Below are positions 7,715 through 14,055 of a DNA stretch of 14,055 nt, in pieces. This DNA comes from Planctomycetaceae bacterium (GTDB lineage Bacteria; Planctomycetota; Planctomycetia; Pirellulales; Lacipirellulaceae), in contig PATG01000088.1 in assembly GCA_002713555.1 (NCBI GenBank), positions 7,317 to 21,371 of the forward strand, written 5' to 3'. Made by a program: the position numbers and the translations under genes. Under the pieces are notes generated by a model. The model was not told the origin of the DNA. It was given only the letters and a program-made list of their open reading frames with translations, and made no database searches. Numbering within the stretch: the stretch's first letter is position 1; each line of letters starts with the position of its first letter.

Positions 7715-9181
7715 ATGACCGATCGTGAAGTCCCCCATTCACAACCGAATTTCGGTTCCCCGCAGGAAGAACACAGCTTCAACGAAAACGATGCAACCGT
7801 TTTGGCCAGTGCTCCGACACTCAAAGCGGAGGAGTTTCCTGCTGGGCTAACACCCCGCGAATTGGCATTGGCTCTGAATGGAGAAATGCTGAATCATTTT
7901 CACCTCCAACAATTCATTGGTGGGGGTGGCATGGGAGTGGTTTTCAAAGCACTGGATACAACCCTGGATCGTGTGGTTGCCATTAAAGTGTTGGCGACCC
8001 ATTCCATCAGCAAAGAAGACCTCCAGCGTCGCTTCCTGGTCGAAGCCCAATCAACGGCCCGTCTGGATCATCCAAATATCGCTCGAATTCATTTCGTCGG
8101 TCGTGCCCGGGGTTTGCCCTACATTGTTTTTGAGTATATCGATGGCGTGAATTTACGCGACCTGGTCCTGAATCATGGCACCATCCCCCTGGGAGATGCA
8201 CTGAGTTTTACTTATCAGATTGCGCATGCCTTGGCTCATGCCTGGGAAAGAGATGTTGTGCATCGTGACATCAAGCCTTCCAATATATTAATTACACGCG
8301 AAAGTCAGGCCAAAATAGTCGATATGGGTCTGGCTCGACTTCATCAAGACAAGACATCCGACAACGATCTAACCAACACGGGAATGACACTGGGGACTTT
8401 TGACTATATTTCTCCCGAACAGGCACGAGACGCACGGGATGCGGACACACGTAGTGACATCTACTCCTTAGGTTGCACACTTTTTTACATGCTGGTTGGC
8501 AGACCTCCATTTGCAAAAGGAACAGCTGTTGAAAAACTACTTCAACATCAAGGAGACCAGCCACCTCGCATGCAAACCTTGGTGGCCGACATCCCCGAAT
8601 CAATCGACAAGCTCGTTCAGCGCATGCTCGCCAAACAACCGAATGACCGACCCCAGACACCTTCGGAGTTGGTCGGAGAATTGGCCACTCTCTTAAAAGA
8701 GTTGGGGCTCCGCTTACCCCAGGCATTGGCACCACTTCCAATCGCCAGAAAAAAACGATCTTCTCAAAAGTGGCAGCATCATCTCCCTTGGGCTATTCCC
8801 TTGGCAGCCTTATTGATTGCTAGCATTTGGCTAGGACCAGCCGGACACTCCAGCAGTGACACTCATCCGTTTCCCGCTTTGCAAAGACGCAATGCCACAA
8901 CCACAACCGAAGAAATTGTCCTTGAGCAAATTGACAGTGAAGCACGCAATGAGAACTTGCCTGACCTGGACATCGTCCTTGAATCGCGCACAGCCCCCGA
9001 TGCGAACACGTCAGCAGATGAAGTAAAAATCGATTTCGATGGTTTGCTTTCAGATCCAGACTCTGGCGAATATACCAATCCGACCGACACGGAGAAAACG
9101 GATGCTAGCCTGATCGAGATGAATGCAATTGTGGCTCCTTTTGGGGTTTCGCCAGATGAAGAATCAACTGGGGAAGAATAG
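7715..9181 (+). CDS. Membrane-anchored Hanks-type Ser/Thr protein kinase
   Basis: A 488-residue protein. After an N-terminal tail of about 60 residues comes a full kinase domain (about 62-328): Gly loop GGGGMGVVFKA (69-79), catalytic Lys91 in VAIKVL, helix-C Glu110, HRDIKPSN (183-190), a DMG at 203-205 where most kinases have DFG, activation segment ending SPEQ (233-236), and DIYSLGCTLFYML. The catalytic and metal-binding residues are all there, so it should be active. A single transmembrane helix follows at about 357-374. The roughly 110 residues beyond it are acidic, rich in Asp, Glu and Thr, with no known sensor domain. The ATG at 7715 has GGAG 6 nt upstream; a TTG just before it is less likely. 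Targets are unknown. Confidence 0.95.
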   Translation: MTDREVPHSQPNFGSPQEEHSFNENDATVLASAPTLKAEEFPAGLTPRELALALNGEMLNHFHLQQFIGGGGMGVVFKALDTTLDRVVAIKVLATHSISKEDLQRRFLVEAQSTARLDHPNIARIHFVGRARGLPYIVFEYIDGVNLRDLVLNHGTIPLGDALSFTYQIAHALAHAWERDVVHRDIKPSNILITRESQAKIVDMGLARLHQDKTSDNDLTNTGMTLGTFDYISPEQARDARDADTRSDIYSLGCTLFYMLVGRPPFAKGTAVEKLLQHQGDQPPRMQTLVADIPESIDKLVQRMLAKQPNDRPQTPSELVGELATLLKELGLRLPQALAPLPIARKKRSSQKWQHHLPWAIPLAALLIASIWLGPAGHSSSDTHPFPALQRRNATTTTEEIVLEQIDSEARNENLPDLDIVLESRTAPDANTSADEVKIDFDGLLSDPDSGEYTNPTDTEKTDASLIEMNAIVAPFGVSPDEESTGEE

Positions 9182-9414
9182 TTGCAAAGAGGGTAGTGAG
9201 GCAAGGATTGCAGGCAGCTTGACACATCAAAACTGCCAAGTTCTACTAGTTTACCCACCGTAAACGAACCCTACCCAAGAGCGGGAGCACAAGCCTCAAT
9301 CTCTCGACGGCTAGAACGGCGACGCCGCCCTAAGGGCGTAGAATCCATGCCGCAATCAAGGGATTGAGATAGTTTTCTGAGTCCCGTTAATCTAGAGCCT
9401 GAGGATTAATATAG
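9182..9414 (+). other. Intergenic region after the kinase gene
   Basis: It holds a perfect small hairpin, CGCCC-TAA-GGGCG, at 9326-9338 without a T-run. AGGA lies about 10 nt before the next ATG. No promoter is convincing. Confidence 0.4.
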
Positions 9415-9834
9415 ATGCATAAGCAAGTACTCTTAATTGCCACCAGTTGCATACTTTCTTGTTCTCTAACGCAGTCTGCTTTGGCCGTCAAGAATTTCCA
9501 AATAGAGTTTTATCGCGTTTACAAAATTGATAGCAAGGCAGAGAAGCCCACTGGATTTGCAAAGGCCGTCCTGGAAGCCAAATGTTATCTCTGCCATAAG
9601 GGCAAGAAAAAGAAAAACCGTAATCCCTATGGCGAGCAACTCGAAAAACTTCTCGACCGCAAAAAGGACTCCAAAAATCCTGAAAAGATTGCTGAGGCCA
9701 TCCAAAAAGTAGCGAAACTTCATGTGGATCCCAAAAACAAGAAGAGCCCCACCTACGGCGAGCGCATCAAGGCGGGCAAGCTACCGGGCGGACCCTTGGA
9801 AGAAGCAAAAAAAGAGCCCGCAGAAAAAAAATAA
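9415..9834 (+). CDS. Small secreted lysine-rich protein with one CxxCH haem motif
   Basis: A 139-residue protein. Residues 1-24 form a signal peptide (basic start, hydrophobic core, SALA cleavage site), so it should be secreted across the inner membrane. One CYLCH motif (57-61) is the site for covalent haem c attachment, which would make it a small mono-haem cytochrome-like protein. The family is not one I can name, and a distal axial ligand is not obvious. About a fifth of all residues are lysine, with a KGKKKKNR stretch right after the haem motif and a Lys/Glu-rich C-terminus. Repeated PYGEQL and TYGERI sequences hint at a short internal repeat. The ATG at 9415 has AGGA about 10 nt upstream. 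A strong terminator follows at 9901. Electron transfer is inferred from the motif alone. Confidence 0.78.
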   Translation: MHKQVLLIATSCILSCSLTQSALAVKNFQIEFYRVYKIDSKAEKPTGFAKAVLEAKCYLCHKGKKKKNRNPYGEQLEKLLDRKKDSKNPEKIAEAIQKVAKLHVDPKNKKSPTYGERIKAGKLPGGPLEEAKKEPAEKK

Positions 9835-9877
9835 ACCGACAAATCTGACAAGAAAGAGTAAGCACCAACACGCTACT

Positions 9878-10876
9878 CTAAACGCAGACGAAATCTCCCA
9901 TAGCTTGGAGCTTCAGCTCCAAGCTATTTTTTTGGAAGTTCACCAAACCCGGCTGCTCTTCGTATCTCGACAATCGCATTGTGATTGTCATGACAAAAAC
10001 AAGACACACCGTCAGCCAAAACACACGCCAACAATCGAATGGCGTAAAATCACCCAACGCAATTTTCACGAGCCCTTGCAACAAGTAAAAAGTAGCGATC
10101 ATACTCGCCAGAAATAACACAGAGACAAATATTTTCTCACCCAGAATTGCGCTACGCCCCACTTGAGGCAACGCTGCGAGCACCCAGATACCAATTGGCA
10201 GTTGCAGCAAAGAAGCAAAAAAGGCAATAGCAGCCGCGATACGGCAAATTCGTTTCTGAGACGTTTGTGTATCGTTGCGTGCCCATAGGGCCAGCACAAA
10301 AAGGGCTGCCACAGCCAGCGATGCCAAACCAAAATGGATTGTAATTGAGAGAACTTCTGGTTGGATCATAAGCTCTAGAAAATGGGATCGTTCGATAACC
10401 GATTCAACAGACCAGGCCGGGTCTCGAGCCAACTTGCCTAGTACAATCATCAGGGGAGGAAAGTGGTAGAGCAAATTCGAAGTGGCCGCCACAGCCAGGA
10501 GCGCATGAACCCAGCGCCACAAGCGCACCTGGTCCCACAATCGAGCGTATGCCCAGAGGGCAAGAAACGAAAAGAGTAATTCCGAACCGGCAAACCAATA
10601 GGTTCGATTCCCAAATCGCCCCATCGCCTCGCGCAAATCTTCAGCGCTGGGCAACAGTATCAATCCCCCTCCGGTTAACAATCCCAGGAGATAGGCCCCC
10701 AATGCAAACCAGGCGAGGGATTTTCCGATCGACCAGCGTGCAGAACTCTTATCGTGCTCCCCTCGACGCAACCAAATACAGAGCAAGGGGGCACCACAGG
10801 CAACATTCATCGCCAACAAATGAACGGGTAAAACACAGATAGCAATCAATTCCAGCAAAACGCACCTCAAACACAT
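9878..10876 (-). CDS. Multi-pass membrane protein of unknown function
   Basis: A 332-residue integral membrane protein if started at ATG 10876. I see about eight hydrophobic segments, among them LLELIAICVLPVHLLAMNVACG, WFALGAYLLGLLTGGGLILL, FAGSELLFSFLALWAYA, LASLAVAALFVLALWA, and two near the C-terminus. His residues lie in or near membrane segments (VHLLAMN, NLLYHFPPLM), which might bind haem, but no family motif is clear. The start is uncertain. The frame is open to 10987. ATG 10876 lacks a close Shine-Dalgarno. A TTG at 10858 has GAGG 6 nt upstream and would start right at the first membrane helix. The last codons overlap a terminator hairpin serving the convergent gene. Function is not assigned. 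Confidence 0.78.
   Translation of the reverse strand: MCLRCVLLELIAICVLPVHLLAMNVACGAPLLCIWLRRGEHDKSSARWSIGKSLAWFALGAYLLGLLTGGGLILLPSAEDLREAMGRFGNRTYWFAGSELLFSFLALWAYARLWDQVRLWRWVHALLAVAATSNLLYHFPPLMIVLGKLARDPAWSVESVIERSHFLELMIQPEVLSITIHFGLASLAVAALFVLALWARNDTQTSQKRICRIAAAIAFFASLLQLPIGIWVLAALPQVGRSAILGEKIFVSVLFLASMIATFYLLQGLVKIALGDFTPFDCWRVFWLTVCLVFVMTITMRLSRYEEQPGLVNFQKNSLELKLQAMGDFVCV
9901..9933 (+). terminator. Strong intrinsic terminator of the CxxCH gene, inside a convergent CDS
   Basis: TAGCTTGGAGC (9901-9911) and GCTCCAAGCTA (9916-9926) form a perfect 11-bp stem with a TTCA loop, followed by seven Ts (9927-9933). It lies 66 nt after the stop at 9834. The whole element is within the last codons of the minus-strand membrane-protein gene, where it encodes residues SLELKLQA. 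Confidence 0.9.
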
Positions 10877-10976
10877 CGAAGCAATACGACTGACTCCAAC
10901 AATGCCTAACCTATGGCAGAACCAGCTGCAGCACAATAAAACCTTCGAAACCAGCTCAACCGCTAGATCTCCCCAA

Positions 10977-11006
10977 TTGACACCCACTGGGGAAATTGGC
11001 TACTAT
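10977..11006 (+). promoter_or_regulatory. Sigma-70-type promoter for tRNA-Val
   Basis: A perfect TTGACA (10977-10982) and TACTAT (11001-11006) are 18 nt apart. The start point would fall near 11013, about 14 nt before the tRNA, a usual tRNA-gene arrangement. Confidence 0.72.
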
Positions 11007-11026
11007 CTCGTAATTACGCATCGGAA

Positions 11027-11370
<344 letters not shown>

Positions 11371-11406
11371 AGTGTCTAACTTAGATCAGGGATGGCCTGT
11401 AGGCCA

Positions 11407-11451
11407 GCCCCGTTGGCTTGCTGAGGCGTAGCCGAAGCGAGCGAACGGGGC
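11407..11451. repeat. Imperfect palindrome, REP-like
   Basis: GCCCCGTTGGCTTGCT (11407-11422) pairs with AGCGAGCGAACGGGGC (11436-11451), 14 of 16 positions complementary, and a further GGC/GCC pairing lies inside the loop. A second small palindrome, TGGCCT-GT-AGGCCA, lies just beside it at 11393-11406. It falls exactly where similarity to the IS3 transposase stops. It resembles repetitive extragenic palindromes, but genome copy number cannot be seen here. Confidence 0.55.
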
Positions 11452-11592
11452 ACTTAGCCGTTCCAATACGTTCTCACTCTTAAGCTTCCTGGCTACGCCG
11501 ATCACCAGACATTCCCGTGTGAATTCGTCGATGATGGTCAGCATACGAAACGCACGTCCATCGCTGGTCCGGGTAGGCTGGACGCAGACGAA
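11452..11592 (-). pseudogene. IS3-family transposase (OrfB) fragment
   Basis: About 47 codons on the minus strand read FVCVQPTRTSDGRAFRM, LTIIDEFTRECLVIGVARKL and SENVLERL, which match the middle of the integrase core of IS3-type transposases (the DGR..LTVIDEFTREC block). The expected WSYDFV lead-in is blurred. The fragment ends abruptly at the palindrome at 11451, and the remaining catalytic region is absent. There are no matching terminal inverted repeats I can see. It starts about 40 nt downstream of the DUF420 gene stop. Non-functional scrap. Confidence 0.75.
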
Positions 11593-11633
11593 TGCAGGCA
11601 GGCAAAGCCCCTGAAGGAAGATTGCCAACGGTA

Positions 11634-12158
11634 CTATTTTACAAATGCCAGGAAGTAAAAAACCCAGCCGGTTATCGCTGTCAGTAGCATGTCCATTGCT
11701 GCCAGACGAGCCCAGAAAATATGACTAGGACTGTGCTCGCCAGGAACTGGAGGAACCGGAAATCTGCGCCAAGCCCGATAGATCACCCAGGGCCAAAGAA
11801 CTGCAGAAGTGATGGCAAAAAAAAGATGCGTATAAAGGGCTCCCCACACAATCGGGGAGACCCCACTTCCCGAATGGCCAGAGGACCTCTCTTGCCATCC
11901 ATGGATCCGGATGTCAATCTCGAATGCCACGACCGCCACGAGCAAGAGAGCTGCCAGTGTCAGCTGAACGTTTTTGTGGAGTGTAAATCGCTGCCGATAA
12001 CGCACCTGATAAATACTCCAAAACATCACCGGAATCACAGCCAACATCGCCACAAATACAACATCCAGCATGAAGGATGCTCGAGTGCCCAGAAAACCAT
12101 CAAGACCAGGGAAATCAAACGATTGTTGGAGAGCAAACTGAAGGCAATCCCTAGTCAT
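11634..12158 (-). CDS. DUF420 family membrane protein
   Basis: A 174-residue integral membrane protein with four predicted transmembrane helices (about 30-50, 66-84, 104-126, 152-172). The opening FPGLDGFLGTRASFMLDVVF, the LHKNVQLTLAALLLVAVVAFEIDIR helix with its conserved His-Lys and the HLFFAITSAVLWPWV helix fit the DUF420 family. In other bacteria this family is found near cytochrome oxidase and haem-biosynthesis genes and may serve in oxidase assembly. No oxidase genes are in this window, so the role here rests on the family alone. ATG 12158 has no strong Shine-Dalgarno, but the promoter position fits. The gene ends against IS3 debris. Confidence 0.87.
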   Translation of the reverse strand: MTRDCLQFALQQSFDFPGLDGFLGTRASFMLDVVFVAMLAVIPVMFWSIYQVRYRQRFTLHKNVQLTLAALLLVAVVAFEIDIRIHGWQERSSGHSGSGVSPIVWGALYTHLFFAITSAVLWPWVIYRAWRRFPVPPVPGEHSPSHIFWARLAAMDMLLTAITGWVFYFLAFVK

Positions 12159-12205
12159 TCCGATTTGATCCTTATAAAAATAGGTGATTACGGTCGGAAA
12201 TGCCC

Positions 12206-12233
12206 TTTATACCCGCTCTATCCAGTGTGCCAA
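12206..12233 (-). promoter_or_regulatory. Sigma-70-type promoter for the DUF420 gene
   Basis: On the minus strand TTGGCA (12228-12233) and TATAAA (12206-12211) are 16 nt apart. The start point would be near 12199, about 40 nt before the ATG at 12158. Confidence 0.6.
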
Positions 12234-12248
12234 GCTACTTAAAAGTGC

Positions 12249-12276
12249 TTGACTGGCTACGGTATTTCGCTATTTT
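12249..12276 (+). promoter_or_regulatory. Candidate promoter for the cold-shock gene
   Basis: TTGACT (12249-12254) and TATTTT (12271-12276) are 16 nt apart. The start point would be near 12283, leaving a leader of about 65 nt before the ATG at 12348. It is divergent from the DUF420 promoter, the two -35 boxes being about 15 nt apart. Confidence 0.5.
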
Positions 12277-12347
12277 AAACGCATGAAGGGCATCGCGCCA
12301 AAGTTGGATGTTGTAAGTTTAATTATCAAGTAGTGGAGATTGGCAAA

Positions 12348-12545
12348 ATGCCAGAAGGTACAATTAAGAAGCTGACCGACAAGGGTTTTGGATTTATCGA
12401 AGGAGATAAGGGAGATATCTTCTTTCATCTCTCATCGCTAGTCGACGTAGATTTCGATAGCCTGCATGAAGGTCAGGTCGTCGAGTACGAAGAAGGCAGC
12501 GGCCCCAAAGGCCCTTGTGCCGAGAATGTAAAGCCTGTCGCCTAA
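12348..12545 (+). CDS. Cold-shock domain protein, CspA family
   Basis: A 65-residue single cold-shock (OB-fold) domain that binds single-stranded RNA or DNA and acts as an RNA chaperone. RNP1 is KGFGFIE (12-18) and RNP2 is DIFFHLS (23-29), with the aromatic residues needed for stacking. The length matches the family. The ATG at 12348 is chosen over an in-frame GTG at 12333 because GGAG (12335-12338) lies 9 nt upstream of it and MPEGTIKKL is the usual start. It has RNP2 FFHLS where many members have FVHFS. The gene is monocistronic. Whether it responds to cold cannot be read from the sequence. Confidence 0.95.
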   Translation: MPEGTIKKLTDKGFGFIEGDKGDIFFHLSSLVDVDFDSLHEGQVVEYEEGSGPKGPCAENVKPVA

Positions 12546-12871
12546 TCGCGCAGAAATCTTTACCAAATACAACTACTGGCGAGTTTCTGAGTGTCCCAAC
12601 TGGTTTGGGCTGAAATTCCTACCAGTAGGACTACGTCTTAACACAAAGAAAGCCGCACGTGTCTCGGGCTCTATAGAGTACTTTCTCTATGGAGGCCTGG
12701 GTCAATGTGCGGCTCTTTTTGCTTTGTTGCCCCTGGGATTTCTCTCCTCACCTTGGGTTCTTTTGTTTCTGAAAACGTGGCAACCGTAAGCTAGCGCACA
12801 TAACGTATTACCGTACCGAAAGCCAGCGAACGACTTAGTCTGCAGGCGTAGGAGCGGATGAAATATGCGGC
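12546..12871. other. Intergenic region between csp and the dockerin-repeat gene
   Basis: The two genes are convergent here. Apart from the long hairpin at 12651-12719 I see no gene. Short frames, including one on the minus strand across the hairpin, lack protein character. Confidence 0.5.
12651..12719 (+). terminator. Long hairpin with T-run (terminator or small RNA)
   Basis: AGCCGCAC (12651-12658) pairs with GTGCGGCT (12707-12714). Between them GGCTCTATAGAG (about 12667-12678) pairs with CTCTATGGAGGCC (12685-12697) around a 6-nt loop. Counting G-U pairs, bulges and one mismatch, the 64 nt fold into an almost continuous hairpin, then CTTTTT (12715-12719 are T-rich). It lies 105 nt after the csp stop. 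Read on the minus strand the tail is TTCTTTG, so it could also serve the converging gene. Confidence 0.65.
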
Positions 12872-14055
12872 CTAGCCGACACGCCAATCGATTTCTTCAC
12901 TCAAGGCAAATTCGAGCACATCTTCGGCTACTTCTTCTTGCTCAACCTCTTCGTAGGAAGCCAAGCCAACTTTTTGTCGGCCTGCAAACATATGATCCAA
13001 CGCCTGATCGCGCGATCCTATCCCCAGCTCTGCCAATTCGGTATTACGACTGGATGCCGTGTCGGCCGTATGGTTTTCGAAACGAGTCAGCGCACCCGAT
13101 CCAATCGTGTCAAGATGCTGGCTATTCTGCACGAGTCTGTGTCGCTGCCAATGACTGGCCAGGCCAGCTAGTTGCCTCGTCCCTGACAAGGCAGAGCGTT
13201 GCGCAATCTGGTCTCCGTGTTGCGGACTCAAGTCCTGCCCATTGCTGGCGTGACTGCTACTGGGCCCGAGCGGATTCTCAAGACGGGTAGAAAGGCTCGT
13301 CAATCCTCTAGAAAACGAATTCGGCACATTCGAGGTACTTCCACCCCCTGAGTTGGTTCCAAACTGTCCGTAGTTTTCAGCCCATACCGACAAGTCGCTG
13401 GCGTCGACATTACCGTCCTGAGTGCCATCCCCCTGACTGAGAGATGCACCTTCCTCGATACCGAAACCATTCTGCCAGGCCAGGAAATCATTACCATTTG
13501 CTTGACCATCCAGGTTGAAGTCGCCCGTTTGCGGTGCCAATGCAGCGCTCGCCGTATTGGTGTCCGTGCCATAAGCCGCTTCCCACCCATTGAGATCCTC
13601 GCCATTGACAGCCCCGTCTCCATTGGTATCCCCATCCACAACTTCAGCAGACGGAGTACCAAAACCACGTTGCCAAGCCAGGAAGTCAAAACCGCCGACG
13701 CGGCCATCCTCATCGAAATCAGGATTGATTTCAAAAACTTCGGGAATGATCGTAGGCGCCATGATAAAGAGTTCATAGTCTTCGACTTCACCAATGGCTG
13801 CCGCACCCGTGAGTCCCAGTCCGAACTCGCCATAGCGGAAACGTGCAAAGACTCCCGTGGCAGCAATTTCAGTTGGCAAATCGAACGAAATCACATTGTC
13901 GCCAAACACCAAAGCGTGGTTAGAAATAATATGTTCACCCGGGTCATCAAAATCAAAGTCGGCATTAAAATCAATCCAGCCGTGCAAATTGCCGCCGTAA
14001 CGGCTGGCTGTAGCCGTAAGTGACCCTGTTGCGCCCGCAACCTGTGTCCCCGAGG
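12872..14055 (-). CDS. Secreted GEVED/dockerin-type repeat protein, C-terminal part
   Basis: The 5' end lies beyond the window; 393 residues are visible and the frame is open to the edge. First comes a GEVED-type beta domain (GWIDFNADFDFDDPGEHI, then ARFRYGEFGLGLTGAAAIGEVEDYEL). Between about 13358 and 13720 there are four calcium-loop units of dockerin type: DFDEDGRVGGFDFLAW, DTNGDGAVNGEDLNGW, DFNLDGQANGNDFLAW and GTQDGNVDASDLSVW, each followed by a Gly-rich turn. A Ser/Gly-rich and polar tail of about 160 residues ends in an acidic segment (EEVEQEEVAEDVLEF). Planctomycete genomes hold many giant extracellular proteins with this layout, taken to act at the cell surface. No PEP-CTERM anchor is seen. 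The catalytic or adhesive part, if any, is outside the window. Confidence 0.85.
   Translation of the reverse strand, partial: SGTQVAGATGSLTATASRYGGNLHGWIDFNADFDFDDPGEHIISNHALVFGDNVISFDLPTEIAATGVFARFRYGEFGLGLTGAAAIGEVEDYELFIMAPTIIPEVFEINPDFDEDGRVGGFDFLAWQRGFGTPSAEVVDGDTNGDGAVNGEDLNGWEAAYGTDTNTASAALAPQTGDFNLDGQANGNDFLAWQNGFGIEEGASLSQGDGTQDGNVDASDLSVWAENYGQFGTNSGGGSTSNVPNSFSRGLTSLSTRLENPLGPSSSHASNGQDLSPQHGDQIAQRSALSGTRQLAGLASHWQRHRLVQNSQHLDTIGSGALTRFENHTADTASSRNTELAELGIGSRDQALDHMFAGRQKVGLASYEEVEQEEVAEDVLEFALSEEIDWRVG

Noticed and set aside
1979..9181. FHA protein and Ser/Thr kinase as one signalling module
   Set aside because: They are more than 5 kb apart, on opposite strands with unrelated genes between; co-occurrence alone does not support a partnership.
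12865..14023. Several open frames antisense to or out of frame with the dockerin-repeat gene
   Set aside because: The repeats make regular shadows in other frames; only the minus-strand frame shows GEVED and calcium-loop motifs.

Overview
The window looks like a chromosomal segment of a planctomycete, probably of the Pirellulales type, at roughly even GC. The evidence is the mix of genes: an FHA protein of the kind found there, a membrane-anchored Hanks-type kinase with a DMG motif, a Tat-exported TIM-barrel protein, a small secreted CxxCH protein, a GEVED/dockerin-repeat protein and a planctomycete-style integrase remnant. This assignment is by protein style only; no 16S is present.

Left part (1-4177): the 3' end of an M42 aminopeptidase gene; then on the minus strand the ribosome-assembly GTPase rsgA and, upstream of it, an FHA-domain gene. 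Divergent from these, on the plus strand, is a YhcC-type radical SAM gene. The RNase P RNA gene (rnpB) starts 6 nt after that gene's stop codon. Middle (4116-9181): a minus-strand ribbon-helix-helix-like protein with a Pro/Ala/Gln-rich tail and a strong terminator; a long structured leader; a Tat-signal sugar isomerase/epimerase-like gene with its own terminator and promoter; then, divergently, icd (NADP isocitrate dehydrogenase) and a transmembrane Ser/Thr kinase.

Right part (9182-14055): a small secreted single-haem-motif protein whose terminator hairpin lies inside the 3' coding end of a convergent multi-pass membrane protein; a tRNA-Val(UAC) with a near-consensus promoter; and a 530-nt graveyard of mobile DNA. 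In the graveyard an integrase C-terminus runs without frameshift into the antisense of the tRNA, followed by a palindrome and an IS3 transposase scrap. Next come a DUF420 membrane protein and a cold-shock protein gene with divergent promoters, a 64-nt near-continuous hairpin ending in a T-run, and the C-terminal part of a dockerin-repeat protein cut by the window edge.

Most genes are single transcription units with housekeeping or planctomycete-specific roles. I do not see a multi-gene defence, CRISPR or biosynthetic system. The most informative non-standard signal is the tRNA-Val attachment-site scar (11027-11630), which says an integrative element once sat here.
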